From Nitrospira sp. CG24D (GTDB taxonomy: Bacteria > Nitrospirota > Nitrospiria > Nitrospirales > Nitrospiraceae), in the NCBI GenBank assembly GCA_002869855.2, contig NEWQ02000012.1, forward strand, positions 29,060 to 93,059: DNA of 64,000 nt, given 5' to 3'. This document shows, piece after piece, positions 16,204 to 25,484 of the stretch. Positions within the stretch are counted from its first letter, which is position 1, and the number at the start of each line of letters is the position of its first letter. A program made the position numbers and the translations under genes. The notes beneath the pieces were generated by a model. That model made no database searches. It was not told where the DNA came from and was given only the letters and a program-made list of their open reading frames with translations.

Positions 16204-17463
16204 ATGATTACTCGTATTCTTGTTTCCGCTTTGTTGTTAAGCGGAGTGGGCTATCTCAGCCAGACGGCTGAGATAGCGTGGGCAGCCGATCCTCTCACCG
16301 GCACCTACTCGCTCGACAGCATCGTGGCCTTGGCTATCGAGCGCAGTCCCACCCTGGCCGGTGCGGAGGGGTTCGTCCGGCAAAGTCACGGGCAACAGAT
16401 CGCGGCAGGGGCCTACCCTAATCCCTCCCTCTCAGGCACAGCCGGGCGCGGCGCCATCCGCGATCCAAGCACCGGTGCCCGGATCACCGAGCGCACCGTC
16501 ACCCTCGAACAGCCCCTTGAGTGGACAGGCAAGCGGCAGGCCCGTCAAGAGGCCGCGAACGCCGGTGTTGCAGGCGCCAGTGCTGCGCTTGATGAAACCC
16601 GCCTCACGCTGATTGCCGATGTCAAAGTTGCGTTCTACCACTTGTTGTTCACGCAACGTGACGCAGAGATGACCGCTCAGAACGTCACGACGGTCGAAGA
16701 AGTCCTCCGCACAGTGAAAGCGCGCGTGGCAGCCGGCGAGGCAACGTCTTTTGACACGATGAAAGCCGGCGTTGAGGTGCAGAAGGCTCAGAAAGAAGTC
16801 GCGCGAGCCCAGAATGCCTTGGTCGTGGCCAAAACCCGATTGAATACCCTCACGGCCGGAGGAATTGGCACACAATTCTCGATTCAGGGCGACTTTCAAT
16901 CGGGCAAGCATACCTTCGATCTGGATCGACTGACCGCCAACGCCCTTGAGCAGCATCCAACCCTGCAGCGATTGGCGAAACTCGCCGAGCAGGCAGGCCA
17001 TACAGTGCAATACGAACGGGCCTCCCGCGTGCCGAACCTGAGCGTCCAGGGCAGCTACCATCGAGAGGCGGGAGATGAATCGCTGACCGCCGGACTCAGT
17101 ATGCCGATTCCTCTCTGGTACCGGCGACAGGGTGAAATCGAGACGGCGCTCGGAATGCAATATCGAGCCGACGCCGACCGGCGGCGGGCGCGAAGTGAGT
17201 TGGAACAGGCCATCACCCAACATGCGCAGGAAGTCCGGACGGCGCAGGATCAGTTACAAGTATTCGAAACAGGATTGCTCAAACAAGCTGAGCAGACATT
17301 GACCGCGGCACGGACCAGCTTTCGCCAGGGTGCGGCCAGCCTGTTGGATGTACTGGACGCCCAGCGCGTGTACCGCCAAACGGTGTTGGAATATGCCCAG
17401 GTCCGCGCGGATCTCTCGATCGCGCTCGTCCGATTGGAACGTGCCGTTGGTGCGCCGCTATGA
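16204..17463 (+). CDS. czcC: TolC/CzcC-type outer membrane efflux protein
   Basis: A 419-residue outer-membrane factor with a signal peptide (residues 4-28). It has two repeated OEP regions, each with long amphipathic helices, and the segment DVLDAQRVYRQT typical of the second repeat. It forms the exit duct of the RND metal pump encoded next. AGAGGAGG precedes ATG 16204. Two consecutive inverted repeats fall inside the signal-peptide coding region (16226-16244 and 16250-16277). The stop lies 22 bases before the adaptor gene start. Confidence 0.92.
   Translation: MITRILVSALLLSGVGYLSQTAEIAWAADPLTGTYSLDSIVALAIERSPTLAGAEGFVRQSHGQQIAAGAYPNPSLSGTAGRGAIRDPSTGARITERTVTLEQPLEWTGKRQARQEAANAGVAGASAALDETRLTLIADVKVAFYHLLFTQRDAEMTAQNVTTVEEVLRTVKARVAAGEATSFDTMKAGVEVQKAQKEVARAQNALVVAKTRLNTLTAGGIGTQFSIQGDFQSGKHTFDLDRLTANALEQHPTLQRLAKLAEQAGHTVQYERASRVPNLSVQGSYHREAGDESLTAGLSMPIPLWYRRQGEIETALGMQYRADADRRRARSELEQAITQHAQEVRTAQDQLQVFETGLLKQAEQTLTAARTSFRQGAASLLDVLDAQRVYRQTVLEYAQVRADLSIALVRLERAVGAPL
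16226..16277 (+). promoter_or_regulatory. Two tandem hairpins in the 5' coding region of the efflux gene
   Basis: The first hairpin has arms CCGCTT and AAGCGG with a 7-base loop (16226-16244). The second has perfect 12-base arms GCTATCTCAGCC and GGCTGAGATAGC around the loop AGAC (16250-16277). Both lie within 75 bases of the start codon in the mRNA of the first efflux gene. They could affect translation or mRNA decay; a role is inference. Confidence 0.5.
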
Positions 17464-17482
17464 GCGAACGAGGAGAACATCC

Positions 17483-18652
17483 ATGACACCACAACCTGCC
17501 GCCTGGACCATCGCCGCAATCATGCTGCTGTTCTCCGGGTGCAATGATCGAGGGACAGCGCCTCCGCCGCAGCCTCAGGAGACGGGCGTCAAACCTGGTG
17601 TGGGTCGGGCCCGCGTCATCCAGCCTCCACCGGTGGTCCAAACTCGGTTACGCACTGAGCCCGTTACGCTACATGCCGTACCCGAGATCGTGACTGCTCC
17701 CGGCGAAGTCTCGCTGGATCTTCGACAAGTGGCGAAGGTCACGTCACGCATTGCCGGGCAGGCCGAACACATTCACGCGCAGCTCGGTGATCACGTAAAG
17801 AAAGGCCAACCGCTGGTGGCTATCGGTGGCCTCCAACTCGATCAGTTGATCGAAGAATATCTGGTCTGGAAAGCCCAAGCCGACGTGGCCGACAACAGCT
17901 TCCGGCGAACACAGAAACTACGGGTAGACGATATCGTGCCGGAGCGCAAGCTGATTGAAGACAAGGGCCGATTTTTGGAATCCCAGGCACGCTACCAACA
18001 CATCCGAGAAAAATTGCTGAATATGGGGCTCAGCATCGCGGAGCTCGCCGCCCTCGAACGAGGTCACCAGGATGAGACTCATCGGTATACGCTGACCGCT
18101 CCTATCGCCGGCACGATCGTGGCTCAGAATGTCGTGCGCGGCCAAGGCGTGGCGCCGGGAGCTGAACTGTTCGAAGTGGTCGATACGAGTCGCGTATGGG
18201 TCTTCGCCAACCTGCCGATTGAACAGGCGCGCAAATTCAAAGAAGGCCAGCCCGGATCGATCACACCGAAAGGCGGCGAACCGATCACGGCACCGTTGAC
18301 CTACCTGGCGCCGGTCGCCGATGAAACCACACGCACCATCCGAATCCGGTTTGAAGTGGCGAATACCCAGGGAGCGTTAAAACCAGGGGAGTACGTCGAT
18401 GTGTCGCTGCCTCTGGTTGGCGCCCCGACGCTCGCGGTGCCGATCACGGCGATCACGACCGTCGAGAATCAGCGCGGCGTCTTTGTCCGGCGTGAGCAGG
18501 GCTTCGCCTTCGTCCCCATCGACAGCGGGCGGGAGGGCGGTGGATGGATCGAGATACAGAAGGGGCTAAGCGACCAGGATACGGTCGTCACCGAGGGCGT
18601 CTTCGACCTGAAGAACGTGTTGCTCAAGGAACACATCGGGTCAGGGGAGTAA
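17483..18652 (+). CDS. czcB: RND periplasmic adaptor lipoprotein (CzcB family)
   Basis: A 389-residue membrane-fusion protein. The N-terminus ends in a lipobox (LLFSGC), so the mature protein is probably anchored by a lipid. Then come a barrel-sandwich half (GQAEHIHAQLGDHVKKGQPL), a short helical hairpin, the second lipoyl half (APIAGTIVAQNVVRGQGV) and beta-barrel domains. It bridges the inner-membrane pump and the outer-membrane duct. ATG 17483 follows AGGAG. The longer frame from 17330 is only a shadow of the preceding gene. The cargo cannot be read from sequence, but His-rich or Met-rich metal-binding tails are absent. Confidence 0.92.
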   Translation: MTPQPAAWTIAAIMLLFSGCNDRGTAPPPQPQETGVKPGVGRARVIQPPPVVQTRLRTEPVTLHAVPEIVTAPGEVSLDLRQVAKVTSRIAGQAEHIHAQLGDHVKKGQPLVAIGGLQLDQLIEEYLVWKAQADVADNSFRRTQKLRVDDIVPERKLIEDKGRFLESQARYQHIREKLLNMGLSIAELAALERGHQDETHRYTLTAPIAGTIVAQNVVRGQGVAPGAELFEVVDTSRVWVFANLPIEQARKFKEGQPGSITPKGGEPITAPLTYLAPVADETTRTIRIRFEVANTQGALKPGEYVDVSLPLVGAPTLAVPITAITTVENQRGVFVRREQGFAFVPIDSGREGGGWIEIQKGLSDQDTVVTEGVFDLKNVLLKEHIGSGE

Positions 18653-18658
18653 CGACAC

Positions 18659-21600
18659 ATGGATCGCCTACTGACATTTTCGCTGCGCTACCGGTTCTTC
18701 ACGCTGGTGGCCGTCGCGGTCGTGATCGCCGCGGGTCTCTGGTCTTTTGCCCATCTGACGATCGACGCCGTGCCGGATCTCACCCCGGTGCAGGTCCAAG
18801 TACTCACGAAAGCGCCGGCCTTGGGGCCGGTCGAAGTGGAACAATTCATCACGTTTCCCATCGAGGCCTCGCTCAGCGGCCTGCCCGCCCTACGCGAGCT
18901 GCGCTCAGTATCACGCTATGGCCTCTCCGCGGTCACCGCCATTTTCGAAGACAGCACCGATATTTACCGAGCCAGACAACTGGTCACGGAACGGTTGGCG
19001 CGGGCCATGGAAAAGATCCCGGCCGAGTACGGTCGCCCGGCTATCGGGCCGCTCACCACCGGCCTGGGCGAAGTGTATCAATTCACGCTCAAAGGCCTCG
19101 GCTACAGCCCGATGGCGCTGCGGACGATGCTCGAATGGGACATCGGCATGAAGCTGCGTGCCGTGCCCGGCGTCGTCGAGGTGAATATTTGGGGTGGCGA
19201 GCCGCAGCAATTCCAGGTGATGGTCGATCCGGCAAAACTGCTGTCTTTCAAACTCTCTCTTCGGCAGGTGTTTGATGCCTTGCAGCGGAACAACGCCATG
19301 GTCGGCGGCGGCTACCTTGAGCGACAGCGCGAACAATTGCTCATTCGCGGCGAAGCCTTGGCCACGCGGATCTCAGACCTGACCCGAATTGTCGTGGCCC
19401 ATGGATCGGGCGGAGTCCCGGTCTATATTGCGGATGTGGCGACCGTGCGGGAAGCCTCGGCTCTGCGCATCGGTGCGGCCACTGCCATGGGCGATGGGGA
19501 AACGGTCATCGGCATGGTGCAGATGCTGGCCGGTGAAAACGCACAGCAAGTCGTGGAACGGGTCAAAGCCCGCGTCCGTGAAATCCAGACGACGCTTCCC
19601 CCGGGAGTCACGATCGAACCCTATTACGATCGCACGCTCTTCGTATCCAAAGTGATGAAGACCGTACGGAACAATCTGATGGAAGGCGGCCTGTTGGTCA
19701 TCACCGTGCTGTTTCTCTTCCTGGGAGATCTGCGCGCAGGTCTGATCGTCGCGGCCGCCATTCCCCTGTCGATGCTCATCGCCTTCACCGGCATGATGCA
19801 GGCCGGACTGTCCGGCAATCTCATGAGCCTTGGCGCCATCGATTTCGGGCTGCTCGTCGACGGCTCGGTGGTGATGATCGACAATATTCTCCGCCGATTA
19901 GCGCAGAACAGGGACATGACCCGCGAAGAACGGTTGGACCACATCCAAGCAGCCGGTCGCGAAGTCCTGCGACCGATGGCGTTTGCCGTGGGAATCATCA
20001 TTCTCGTCTATGTGCCGATCCTGGCGCTGACCGGCATCGAAGGAACAATGTTCCGCCCGATGGCCCTGACCGTCATCATGGCGTTGGCCGGTTCGCTGCT
20101 CGTGGCCGTGACCGCCACGCCGGTCCTGGCCTCCTGGTTCGCGCGGGCGCGTCCTGGACAGGAAGAGACAGGCCTCCTGCGCTGGATACGGCGGATGTAC
20201 AAACCCTGTCTCCAGTGGGCCATGGCTCATCCGCGCCGAGTGGTCGTTCCGGCGATCCTGCTCTTTGCGATGAGCCTCGGACTCGGATCGCTCCTCGGCA
20301 TGGAATTCATTCCTCGACTCGATGAAGGCGATCTGGCGATTCAGCTCTGGCGGCTGCCCAGCATCTCCCTGACCGAATCCGTCTCGACAGCGCTGGATGT
20401 GGAGCGAGTCCTCCGCCGCTTTCCGGAAGTCACACAGGTTGTCACCCGAACCGGCAGCCCGGAAGTCGCCACCGACGTCATGGGAATCGAACTGTCGGAC
20501 GTCTTCGTGATCCTCACGCCTCAGAGCGAATGGGTCACGGCTCACACCCGCGAATCGTTGATCGCGAAGATGAAGGACGCGATTACGAGCGAGGTGCCGG
20601 GCGTCGGGCTCGGCTTTACTCAGCCCATCGAAATGCGGTTCAACGAATTGATCGCCGGAGTTCGGTCAGATCTCGCGGTGAAAATCTTCGGCCCCGATCT
20701 GGATATTCTGAAACAGCAGGCTGAACAGGTCGCCCGAGCGCTCGAACGGGTGCAGGGAGCAGCCGACGTGAAAGTCGAGCAGGTGGCGGGGCTCCCCTTG
20801 CTCCGCGTCATCATCAATCGCGAGGAGATCGCGCGGTACGGCCTCACGGCGGATGACGTGCTGCTGCTGATTCAAGCCACCCGCGTCGGCCACGTGGTCG
20901 GTACGGTGGTTCAAGGATCGAGACGGTTCGATCTGATCGTCCGGCTCGTGGATCAGGCCTCGGCCGATCCTGCCACACTTGGCAATCTCTTGATCCCCAC
21001 CATGCATGGAGAACTGGTTCCTCTCTCGCGCGTGGCCACGATCCAAGTAGACTCAGTGCCGGCACAGGTCAGCCGCGAGCACGTGCAGCGGCGCATTGTA
21101 GTGGAAAGCAACATCCGCGGCCGCGACTTGGGGGGATTTGTAGCCGCAGCCCAGCAGGCGGTTCGTAAGAACATCACCCTTCCGCCAGGCTATGAACTGA
21201 CCTGGGGGGGCCAATTTGAACATCTGCAAGATGCGACCAGACGGTTACTGCTCGTCGTGCCGGTGACGCTGCTGCTGATTCTCGGCATGTTGTCCGTCAT
21301 GTTCGGGGCCATGCGGCCGGCGCTGCTCATCTTTCTGAATGTGCCCCTGGCGTTGTCCGGAGGAATCTTTGCCCTGTGGCTGCGTGGGTTGCCGCTCAGC
21401 ATCTCCGCCATCATCGGGTTTATCGCCCTCTTCGGCATCGCTGTGCTGAATGGTGTCGTGCTTGTAAGCCACATCCGGCACCTGGAAGCAGAAGGACTCT
21501 CCACCGACCAGGCCATCACTCAAGGCACCAGCGATCGAATCCGACCGGTCCTGATGACGGCCCTCGTGGCAAGCCTTGGCTTCCTACCGATGGCGTTAGC

Positions 21601-21739
21601 CACATCGATGGGTGCGGAGGTCCAGCGGCCCCTGGCGACAGTTGTGATCGGCGGACTCCTCACGTCGACCGTTCTGACCCTGCTAATCCTGCCCGTCATG
21701 TATCGATGGGCAGCGCAACGACAACCTACATTTTCCTGA
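18659..21739 (+). CDS. czcA: Heavy-metal RND efflux pump (CzcA/HME type)
   Basis: A 1026-residue inner-membrane RND pump with TM1 at about 12-30, two large periplasmic loops, and two clusters of membrane segments around 340-530 and 865-1020. The proton-relay helix reads DFGLLVDGSVVMIDN, keeping two acidic residues of the DFG-x2-VDG motif found in CzcA/CnrA-type pumps rather than the CusA pattern. This favours divalent cations such as Zn, Co, Ni or Cd over Cu(I), but the substrate is not proven. It is the last gene of the operon, 6 bases after the adaptor stop. Confidence 0.93.
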   Translation: MDRLLTFSLRYRFFTLVAVAVVIAAGLWSFAHLTIDAVPDLTPVQVQVLTKAPALGPVEVEQFITFPIEASLSGLPALRELRSVSRYGLSAVTAIFEDSTDIYRARQLVTERLARAMEKIPAEYGRPAIGPLTTGLGEVYQFTLKGLGYSPMALRTMLEWDIGMKLRAVPGVVEVNIWGGEPQQFQVMVDPAKLLSFKLSLRQVFDALQRNNAMVGGGYLERQREQLLIRGEALATRISDLTRIVVAHGSGGVPVYIADVATVREASALRIGAATAMGDGETVIGMVQMLAGENAQQVVERVKARVREIQTTLPPGVTIEPYYDRTLFVSKVMKTVRNNLMEGGLLVITVLFLFLGDLRAGLIVAAAIPLSMLIAFTGMMQAGLSGNLMSLGAIDFGLLVDGSVVMIDNILRRLAQNRDMTREERLDHIQAAGREVLRPMAFAVGIIILVYVPILALTGIEGTMFRPMALTVIMALAGSLLVAVTATPVLASWFARARPGQEETGLLRWIRRMYKPCLQWAMAHPRRVVVPAILLFAMSLGLGSLLGMEFIPRLDEGDLAIQLWRLPSISLTESVSTALDVERVLRRFPEVTQVVTRTGSPEVATDVMGIELSDVFVILTPQSEWVTAHTRESLIAKMKDAITSEVPGVGLGFTQPIEMRFNELIAGVRSDLAVKIFGPDLDILKQQAEQVARALERVQGAADVKVEQVAGLPLLRVIINREEIARYGLTADDVLLLIQATRVGHVVGTVVQGSRRFDLIVRLVDQASADPATLGNLLIPTMHGELVPLSRVATIQVDSVPAQVSREHVQRRIVVESNIRGRDLGGFVAAAQQAVRKNITLPPGYELTWGGQFEHLQDATRRLLLVVPVTLLLILGMLSVMFGAMRPALLIFLNVPLALSGGIFALWLRGLPLSISAIIGFIALFGIAVLNGVVLVSHIRHLEAEGLSTDQAITQGTSDRIRPVLMTALVASLGFLPMALATSMGAEVQRPLATVVIGGLLTSTVLTLLILPVMYRWAAQRQPTFS

Positions 21740-21805
21740 TCCTGTAGCGCTTCCTGAGTGCGCTCTAGTTTGAGGGATTGCGGAACTCCGGTCGAGGAGG
21801 AAATG

Positions 21806-22630
21806 CTATGGTTCACTCTTCGGTGCCTCGCCGATGATCTGAAGTCGAGGACCGTTGGGAAGCGGAATCACCCGCTCATCTTCCGGCGCACCGCCTAACA
21901 CCCACTCAAACAACTTCTTCGCATCGTTCACCTCCGGGTCTTTCGGAATGCCGTACTGCTCCTGCTGCATCGATTCATCGTAGAGGCCGACACAGCCGTG
22001 CGACGCCGGATAGCCCGGCAGGTCACGCCCGTGAATCCAGTACGACACGCCCACCCGATTCACAAAGAAGCGCAATGCATAGTTCATGGGATAAGGCCGG
22101 TTCGTACCTTCGATGGTATAGAGACAAGATTGATGGGATTGATGGGCCGCCGTCAGTCGAAATTCACCGGTCGGGGTTTCGTTCTCGCCGTTGCCGGACA
22201 CGATAGGGATGGCAAATCGTAGAGCGCCATATTCATACGCACCGAGAAACTGCTCGGCAAGGTCGATGAGGATAAATTGCTCTTCAGACTCGGCAGCTGG
22301 ATACTCCAGAGGGAGCGGTGTGAACGACGCAAGATCCTCGATGCGCTTCGGAACTTTGAGCGAGGCGCCGGAACGCGCATGGCGCCGATCAATCCGATTG
22401 AACCGAGCGACATCAACCCAGCGCTCGCCGAACAGCTTCTCCAACGAGTCACCGGACTTCAACCTCCGGCACTCCCACTCGATCGCCGCATCGCTGGGAT
22501 ACGCGATCTCACAGGGCGTCCGATGTTTCTTGAAAGCTTCAGCGCTCACGGCAAGGAAACACGATCCACCGGCCATCATCACCACGACAATGAGTGTTGC
22601 ACAAACTTGCCGCGACATTGCAATGGCCAT
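21806..22630 (-). CDS. Exported L,D-transpeptidase (YkuD) with LysM-like segment
   Basis: About 274 residues. The N-terminal export segment (CATLIVVVMMAGGSCFLAVS) is followed by a LysM-like region (LKSGDSLEKLFGERW). The YkuD domain starts near residue 120 with the active-site motif HGRDLPGYPASHGCVGLYD (His, then S-H-G-C-V). It should form 3-3 cross-links in peptidoglycan or anchor envelope proteins. The start is unclear: GTG 22651, ATG 22630 and ATG 22618 are all in frame and none has a good ribosome-binding site. I chose ATG 22630 for the signal peptide. Confidence 0.88.
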   Translation of the reverse strand: MAIAMSRQVCATLIVVVMMAGGSCFLAVSAEAFKKHRTPCEIAYPSDAAIEWECRRLKSGDSLEKLFGERWVDVARFNRIDRRHARSGASLKVPKRIEDLASFTPLPLEYPAAESEEQFILIDLAEQFLGAYEYGALRFAIPIVSGNGENETPTGEFRLTAAHQSHQSCLYTIEGTNRPYPMNYALRFFVNRVGVSYWIHGRDLPGYPASHGCVGLYDESMQQEQYGIPKDPEVNDAKKLFEWVLGGAPEDERVIPLPNGPRLQIIGEAPKSEP

Positions 22631-22713
22631 GAAAGGAGTACACCCGAACACACGACAGAGAATTCACCATCGAAGGCTGCTCAAACTGACAGCCGATTTG
22701 ACCTGCCCAAGCT

Positions 22714-22733
22714 GGGCGCGCCAAGACGCGCCC
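22714..22733 (-). terminator. GC-rich hairpin after the CBS genes
   Basis: Arms GGGCGCG and CGCGCCC around a 6-base loop lie 25 bases past the stop of the second CBS gene. No T-run follows, so this could be a weak terminator or an mRNA 3' end. Confidence 0.35.
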
Positions 22734-22757
22734 CTTCGCAAGCAGGGCCGAATCCGA

Positions 22758-23192
22758 CTAAGACCAATACTGGGAGGCCTGCGTATACCCGAACAACAGA
22801 TCCCGCCGCGCCAGAATGCCGACCAGTTTGCCGTTCCGCACGACGGGCACTCTAGTGAGATACCGGTCTTGAAACAGATCGGCGACTTGCACGAGGGTCT
22901 GGTCTTCCGTCACTGTCACCGGGTGGGCCGACATGATTTCGGTCGCCAGAACCTTGCGCAGATCACGCCCCTCGATCATTACTTGAAGCAGATCGTATTC
23001 GCTCACAATGCCCACCAGCGTCCCGTCCTCTTCCACGACCGGCATGCTCCCGAAGTTCCGATGGGTCATCATGTGGGTCAAAGTCAGCGCGTCCGTCCGC
23101 GATATACAGCGCGTGACCGCGTCCTGCATCAACTGACCGACGGTTAAGGTTTTCGGATCGCAGGCTTTCAGGAAAAATTCTGTTTGTCTCAT
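22758..23192 (-). CDS. CBS-pair protein
   Basis: A 144-residue cytosolic protein made of two CBS motifs only. The first (about 15-75) has SMPVVEEDGTLVGIVSEYDLL, the second (about 80-140) TRVPVVRNGKLVGILARRDLL. CBS pairs bind adenine nucleotides and sense energy status. GAAGGGAAGG before ATG 23192 decides the start over the longer frame to 23261, which overlaps the upstream gene. It follows another CBS-pair gene by 10 bases, a tandem arrangement. Targets are unknown. Confidence 0.9.
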   Translation of the reverse strand: MRQTEFFLKACDPKTLTVGQLMQDAVTRCISRTDALTLTHMMTHRNFGSMPVVEEDGTLVGIVSEYDLLQVMIEGRDLRKVLATEIMSAHPVTVTEDQTLVQVADLFQDRYLTRVPVVRNGKLVGILARRDLLFGYTQASQYWS

Positions 23193-23202
23193 CGCCTTCC
23201 CT

Positions 23203-23667
23203 TCACTTTCTTCGGGCTGAACCGCCACCCAGATACGTTCGCAACACATCGCGCCGGGCAATGATGCCGATCAGTCGATCCTTGGCATCCACGACCGGCA
23301 CGCGGACAAGATCGCTGGCCCGTAAGACATGCACCAGCGTTCCCAGCGTCGTTTCGGGCCGAACCGAATACGGGTTACCCGTCATGACATCCGCCGCAGT
23401 CAGCTCCCCTAGCGCATGTCCATCGTCCATCGCGGCAAGCAGGTCATGTTCACTCACAATCCCGATCAGCTTTCTACCGCCATCCACCACCGGGACCGCG
23501 CCAAATCCTTCGATCATGAGGGACGCAATCACATCACCCTTCGTCTTCAAGCGGGCGGACTGCACCCGCTTTTCCATCACCGGCATCACCAGCATCGAAG
23601 CAAAGTCCGGTGCTTTCGAAATCTTGGCCGGCTTCTTTGCTGGTTTCTTTTTCATCGTCTTCGGCAT
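23203..23667 (-). CDS. CBS-pair protein with lysine-rich N-terminus
   Basis: A 154-residue CBS-pair protein. The N-terminal about 18 residues are Lys/Pro rich (KKKPAKKPAK), which could bind nucleic acid or be a disordered tail. CBS 1 contains GAVPVVDGGRKLIGIVSEHDLL and CBS 2 contains VRVPVVDAKDRLIGIIARRDVL. GGAG lies 9 bases before ATG 23667, which I take as the start rather than ATG 23685. It is followed by a second CBS-pair gene and preceded by an exported protein gene 58 bases upstream on the same strand. Confidence 0.9.
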   Translation of the reverse strand: MPKTMKKKPAKKPAKISKAPDFASMLVMPVMEKRVQSARLKTKGDVIASLMIEGFGAVPVVDGGRKLIGIVSEHDLLAAMDDGHALGELTAADVMTGNPYSVRPETTLGTLVHVLRASDLVRVPVVDAKDRLIGIIARRDVLRTYLGGGSARRK

Positions 23668-23725
23668 GACATCACGCTCCTTCATTGGTCATATGGCACA
23701 GACAACACTAACTTACGGGATTCAG

Positions 23726-24247
23726 TTATTCCGGCGGCAACGCCCCGGCCAGGCCGCGATCCTCTGACCAGCGCAGATGGAACGTCTTCTGCTTTCCAGC
23801 CTCTACGGCAATGCCCGTCAGCCCCTGCTTCCGGTCACGATGGATCGCCGTGACGTTATAGACACCCGGCGCCAGATCAACGAAGAGCCAGGGTCCCTCC
23901 ACCTGTTCTTGAGGGATCGTCACCACGGCTCCGCCTTTGACCGGCTGGATTGCCACGGAGACTCCGGAGAGGAACGGTTTCCCGCCGGCCGTAAAGACGA
24001 GCTTCAACGAAAACGGCGGGTACTGGGCCGCTCGCTCTTCCAGCCCGATACCGGCACTGAAATACCGAACGTCGCCGGCCCGGTGAAGAGGCAGCAAATC
24101 GACTGTCGTCCGGCCTTCAATCTGATGACTTAACTCGACAAACTCACTTGAAGCCCCAATCCGTGCCACCGCGCCGCCATCGGCCTGCCCCACAGCCCCG
24201 TTGAACAGGACCGCAAGCCAAACGACCCATAGGAAACTTCGTTTCAT
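23726..24247 (-). CDS. Exported protein of unknown function
   Basis: A 173-residue protein with a signal peptide (about 4-22, ending VGQAD). The rest looks like an all-beta domain: SVAIQPVKGGAVVTIPQEQV, then GPWLFVDLAPGVYNVTAIH, which resembles the prealbumin-like carboxypeptidase regulatory fold. AAGGAGG precedes ATG 24247. A sigma-54 promoter lies about 35-50 bases upstream, making this the first gene of a likely operon with the two CBS genes. No enzyme motif is visible. Confidence 0.8.
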   Translation of the reverse strand: MKRSFLWVVWLAVLFNGAVGQADGGAVARIGASSEFVELSHQIEGRTTVDLLPLHRAGDVRYFSAGIGLEERAAQYPPFSLKLVFTAGGKPFLSGVSVAIQPVKGGAVVTIPQEQVEGPWLFVDLAPGVYNVTAIHRDRKQGLTGIAVEAGKQKTFHLRWSEDRGLAGALPPE

Positions 24248-24280
24248 ACATCCTCCTTTTCCCCGCACTCATTCCGTAAC

Positions 24281-24296
24281 GCAATGAGAATGCCAT
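24281..24296 (-). promoter_or_regulatory. Sigma-54 promoter of the exported protein/CBS operon
   Basis: The minus strand reads TGGCATTCTCATTGCG, with GG and GC 10 bases apart and -24 TGGCAT and -12 ATTGCG elements. The expected start is near 24270, with a leader of about 23 bases to ATG 24247. Confidence 0.75.
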
Positions 24297-24506
24297 GACA
24301 CCTTATTCATCCGTCTCCTAACTCCCGCAAGAGGAAGCACAATCTTGATTCATCCCACCTTCCCCGTGACAAGACTGACGCTAATCACCACAGTAACCAT
24401 TCCAGCTCTGCTGCAAAAAGCCGCAGTGCTCTTCTCGATAGAGACCTTCAGTGCCTTCAAGCCCTGGAAACGATGCAGATTCTCCATAGCCATTGCCGGG
24501 CTCCAC

Positions 24507-24522
24507 GGGCATATCCGATGCA
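24507..24522 (+). promoter_or_regulatory. Possible weak sigma-54 promoter of the Usp/ATPase operon
   Basis: GGGCATATCCGATGCA keeps the GG-N10-GC spacing and the GGCAT box, but the -12 element is ATGC rather than TTGC. It is correctly placed, about 57 bases upstream of ATG 24579. The other 270 bases of this intergenic region show no gene. Confidence 0.4.
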
Positions 24523-24578
24523 GATTAGATACCTGATATTTTCGCTGTCGGTGACGTTTCTTGAAGGAGGAGTCCGTT

Positions 24579-25484
24579 ATGCGCATTGTCTGTGCGATCG
24601 ATGGGTCGGAGTATGCCCGGTGGGGAGTTCAGGCCCTTCAAGCGCTCGCCAGCCGGGAACCTGAATCTGTAGTGCTCTTGCATGTCGTCGATCCTTCAAT
24701 GCTTCAGGCAAGCAAAGGAAAGAATCCGGCTGCCGTCACACGTGCCCTCGCCGCCTTAGACAAGGCCGGCAAGTTACTCTTGCGTGAAGCGGAACGGACG
24801 GCGCGCGTCGCCCTCGGCCAAGCGGGCACCGGCCCTCGCACGACATTCCAGACCGTCCTCGCGCACGGCCCTTTTGCCAAGACGATCGCCATGCAAGCCA
24901 AACGGTTGAAGGCGGATCTCATCCTGATGGGATCTCGAGGATTAAGCGACATCAAAGCCTTTCTGCTGGGCAGTACCTCCCGACAAGTGGCGGCGGTCGC
25001 CCCCTGCTCGCTCTTGGTGATTAAACAACCTCTCACCAGGTTCAGCCATGTGGCGCTCGCGGTGGATGACTCGAAACCCTCACGGGCCGCCTCCCGCTTT
25101 CTCCGAACCCGCATTCTGCCGGAATCCGCAACGGTGTCGATTCTGACATCCGTCGAGAGCCCGGTGACGGACTTAGCCGCCCGCTATCTGTCCGAATCAC
25201 AAGTGGCATCCCTGACTCAACCGGTCATGGAGCGCGCCACCAACCTCGTCAACGCCTTGCGAGACGACTTCATCAAGGACGGATTCCCTGCGGTGCCTTA
25301 TGTGCGGATGAATCATGTGATCGACACCATCGTCAAACACATTGAGGCTGAGCACGACGACCTCCTGGTATTCGGCTCTCGCGAAATGAGCAAGACCGAG
25401 CGACTGCACCTCGGCAGCGTCTCCGAAACACTTCTGCGCCACGCACCTTGCTCCGTGCTGATCGTACGAGGTGCCCGTGCCTGA
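24579..25484 (+). CDS. Universal stress protein, two Usp domains
   Basis: A 301-residue tandem Usp starting MRIVCAIDGSEYARW. Domain 1 contains GSRGLSDIKAFLLGS. In domain 2 the loop reads GSREMSKTERLHLGS, where the second glycine is replaced by Glu, so that domain may not bind ATP. AAGGAGGAG before ATG 24579 fixes the start. The gene overlaps the following P-type ATPase by 14 bases, which suggests the Usp protein works with, or is regulated together with, the cation pump. Confidence 0.92.
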   Translation: MRIVCAIDGSEYARWGVQALQALASREPESVVLLHVVDPSMLQASKGKNPAAVTRALAALDKAGKLLLREAERTARVALGQAGTGPRTTFQTVLAHGPFAKTIAMQAKRLKADLILMGSRGLSDIKAFLLGSTSRQVAAVAPCSLLVIKQPLTRFSHVALAVDDSKPSRAASRFLRTRILPESATVSILTSVESPVTDLAARYLSESQVASLTQPVMERATNLVNALRDDFIKDGFPAVPYVRMNHVIDTIVKHIEAEHDDLLVFGSREMSKTERLHLGSVSETLLRHAPCSVLIVRGARA

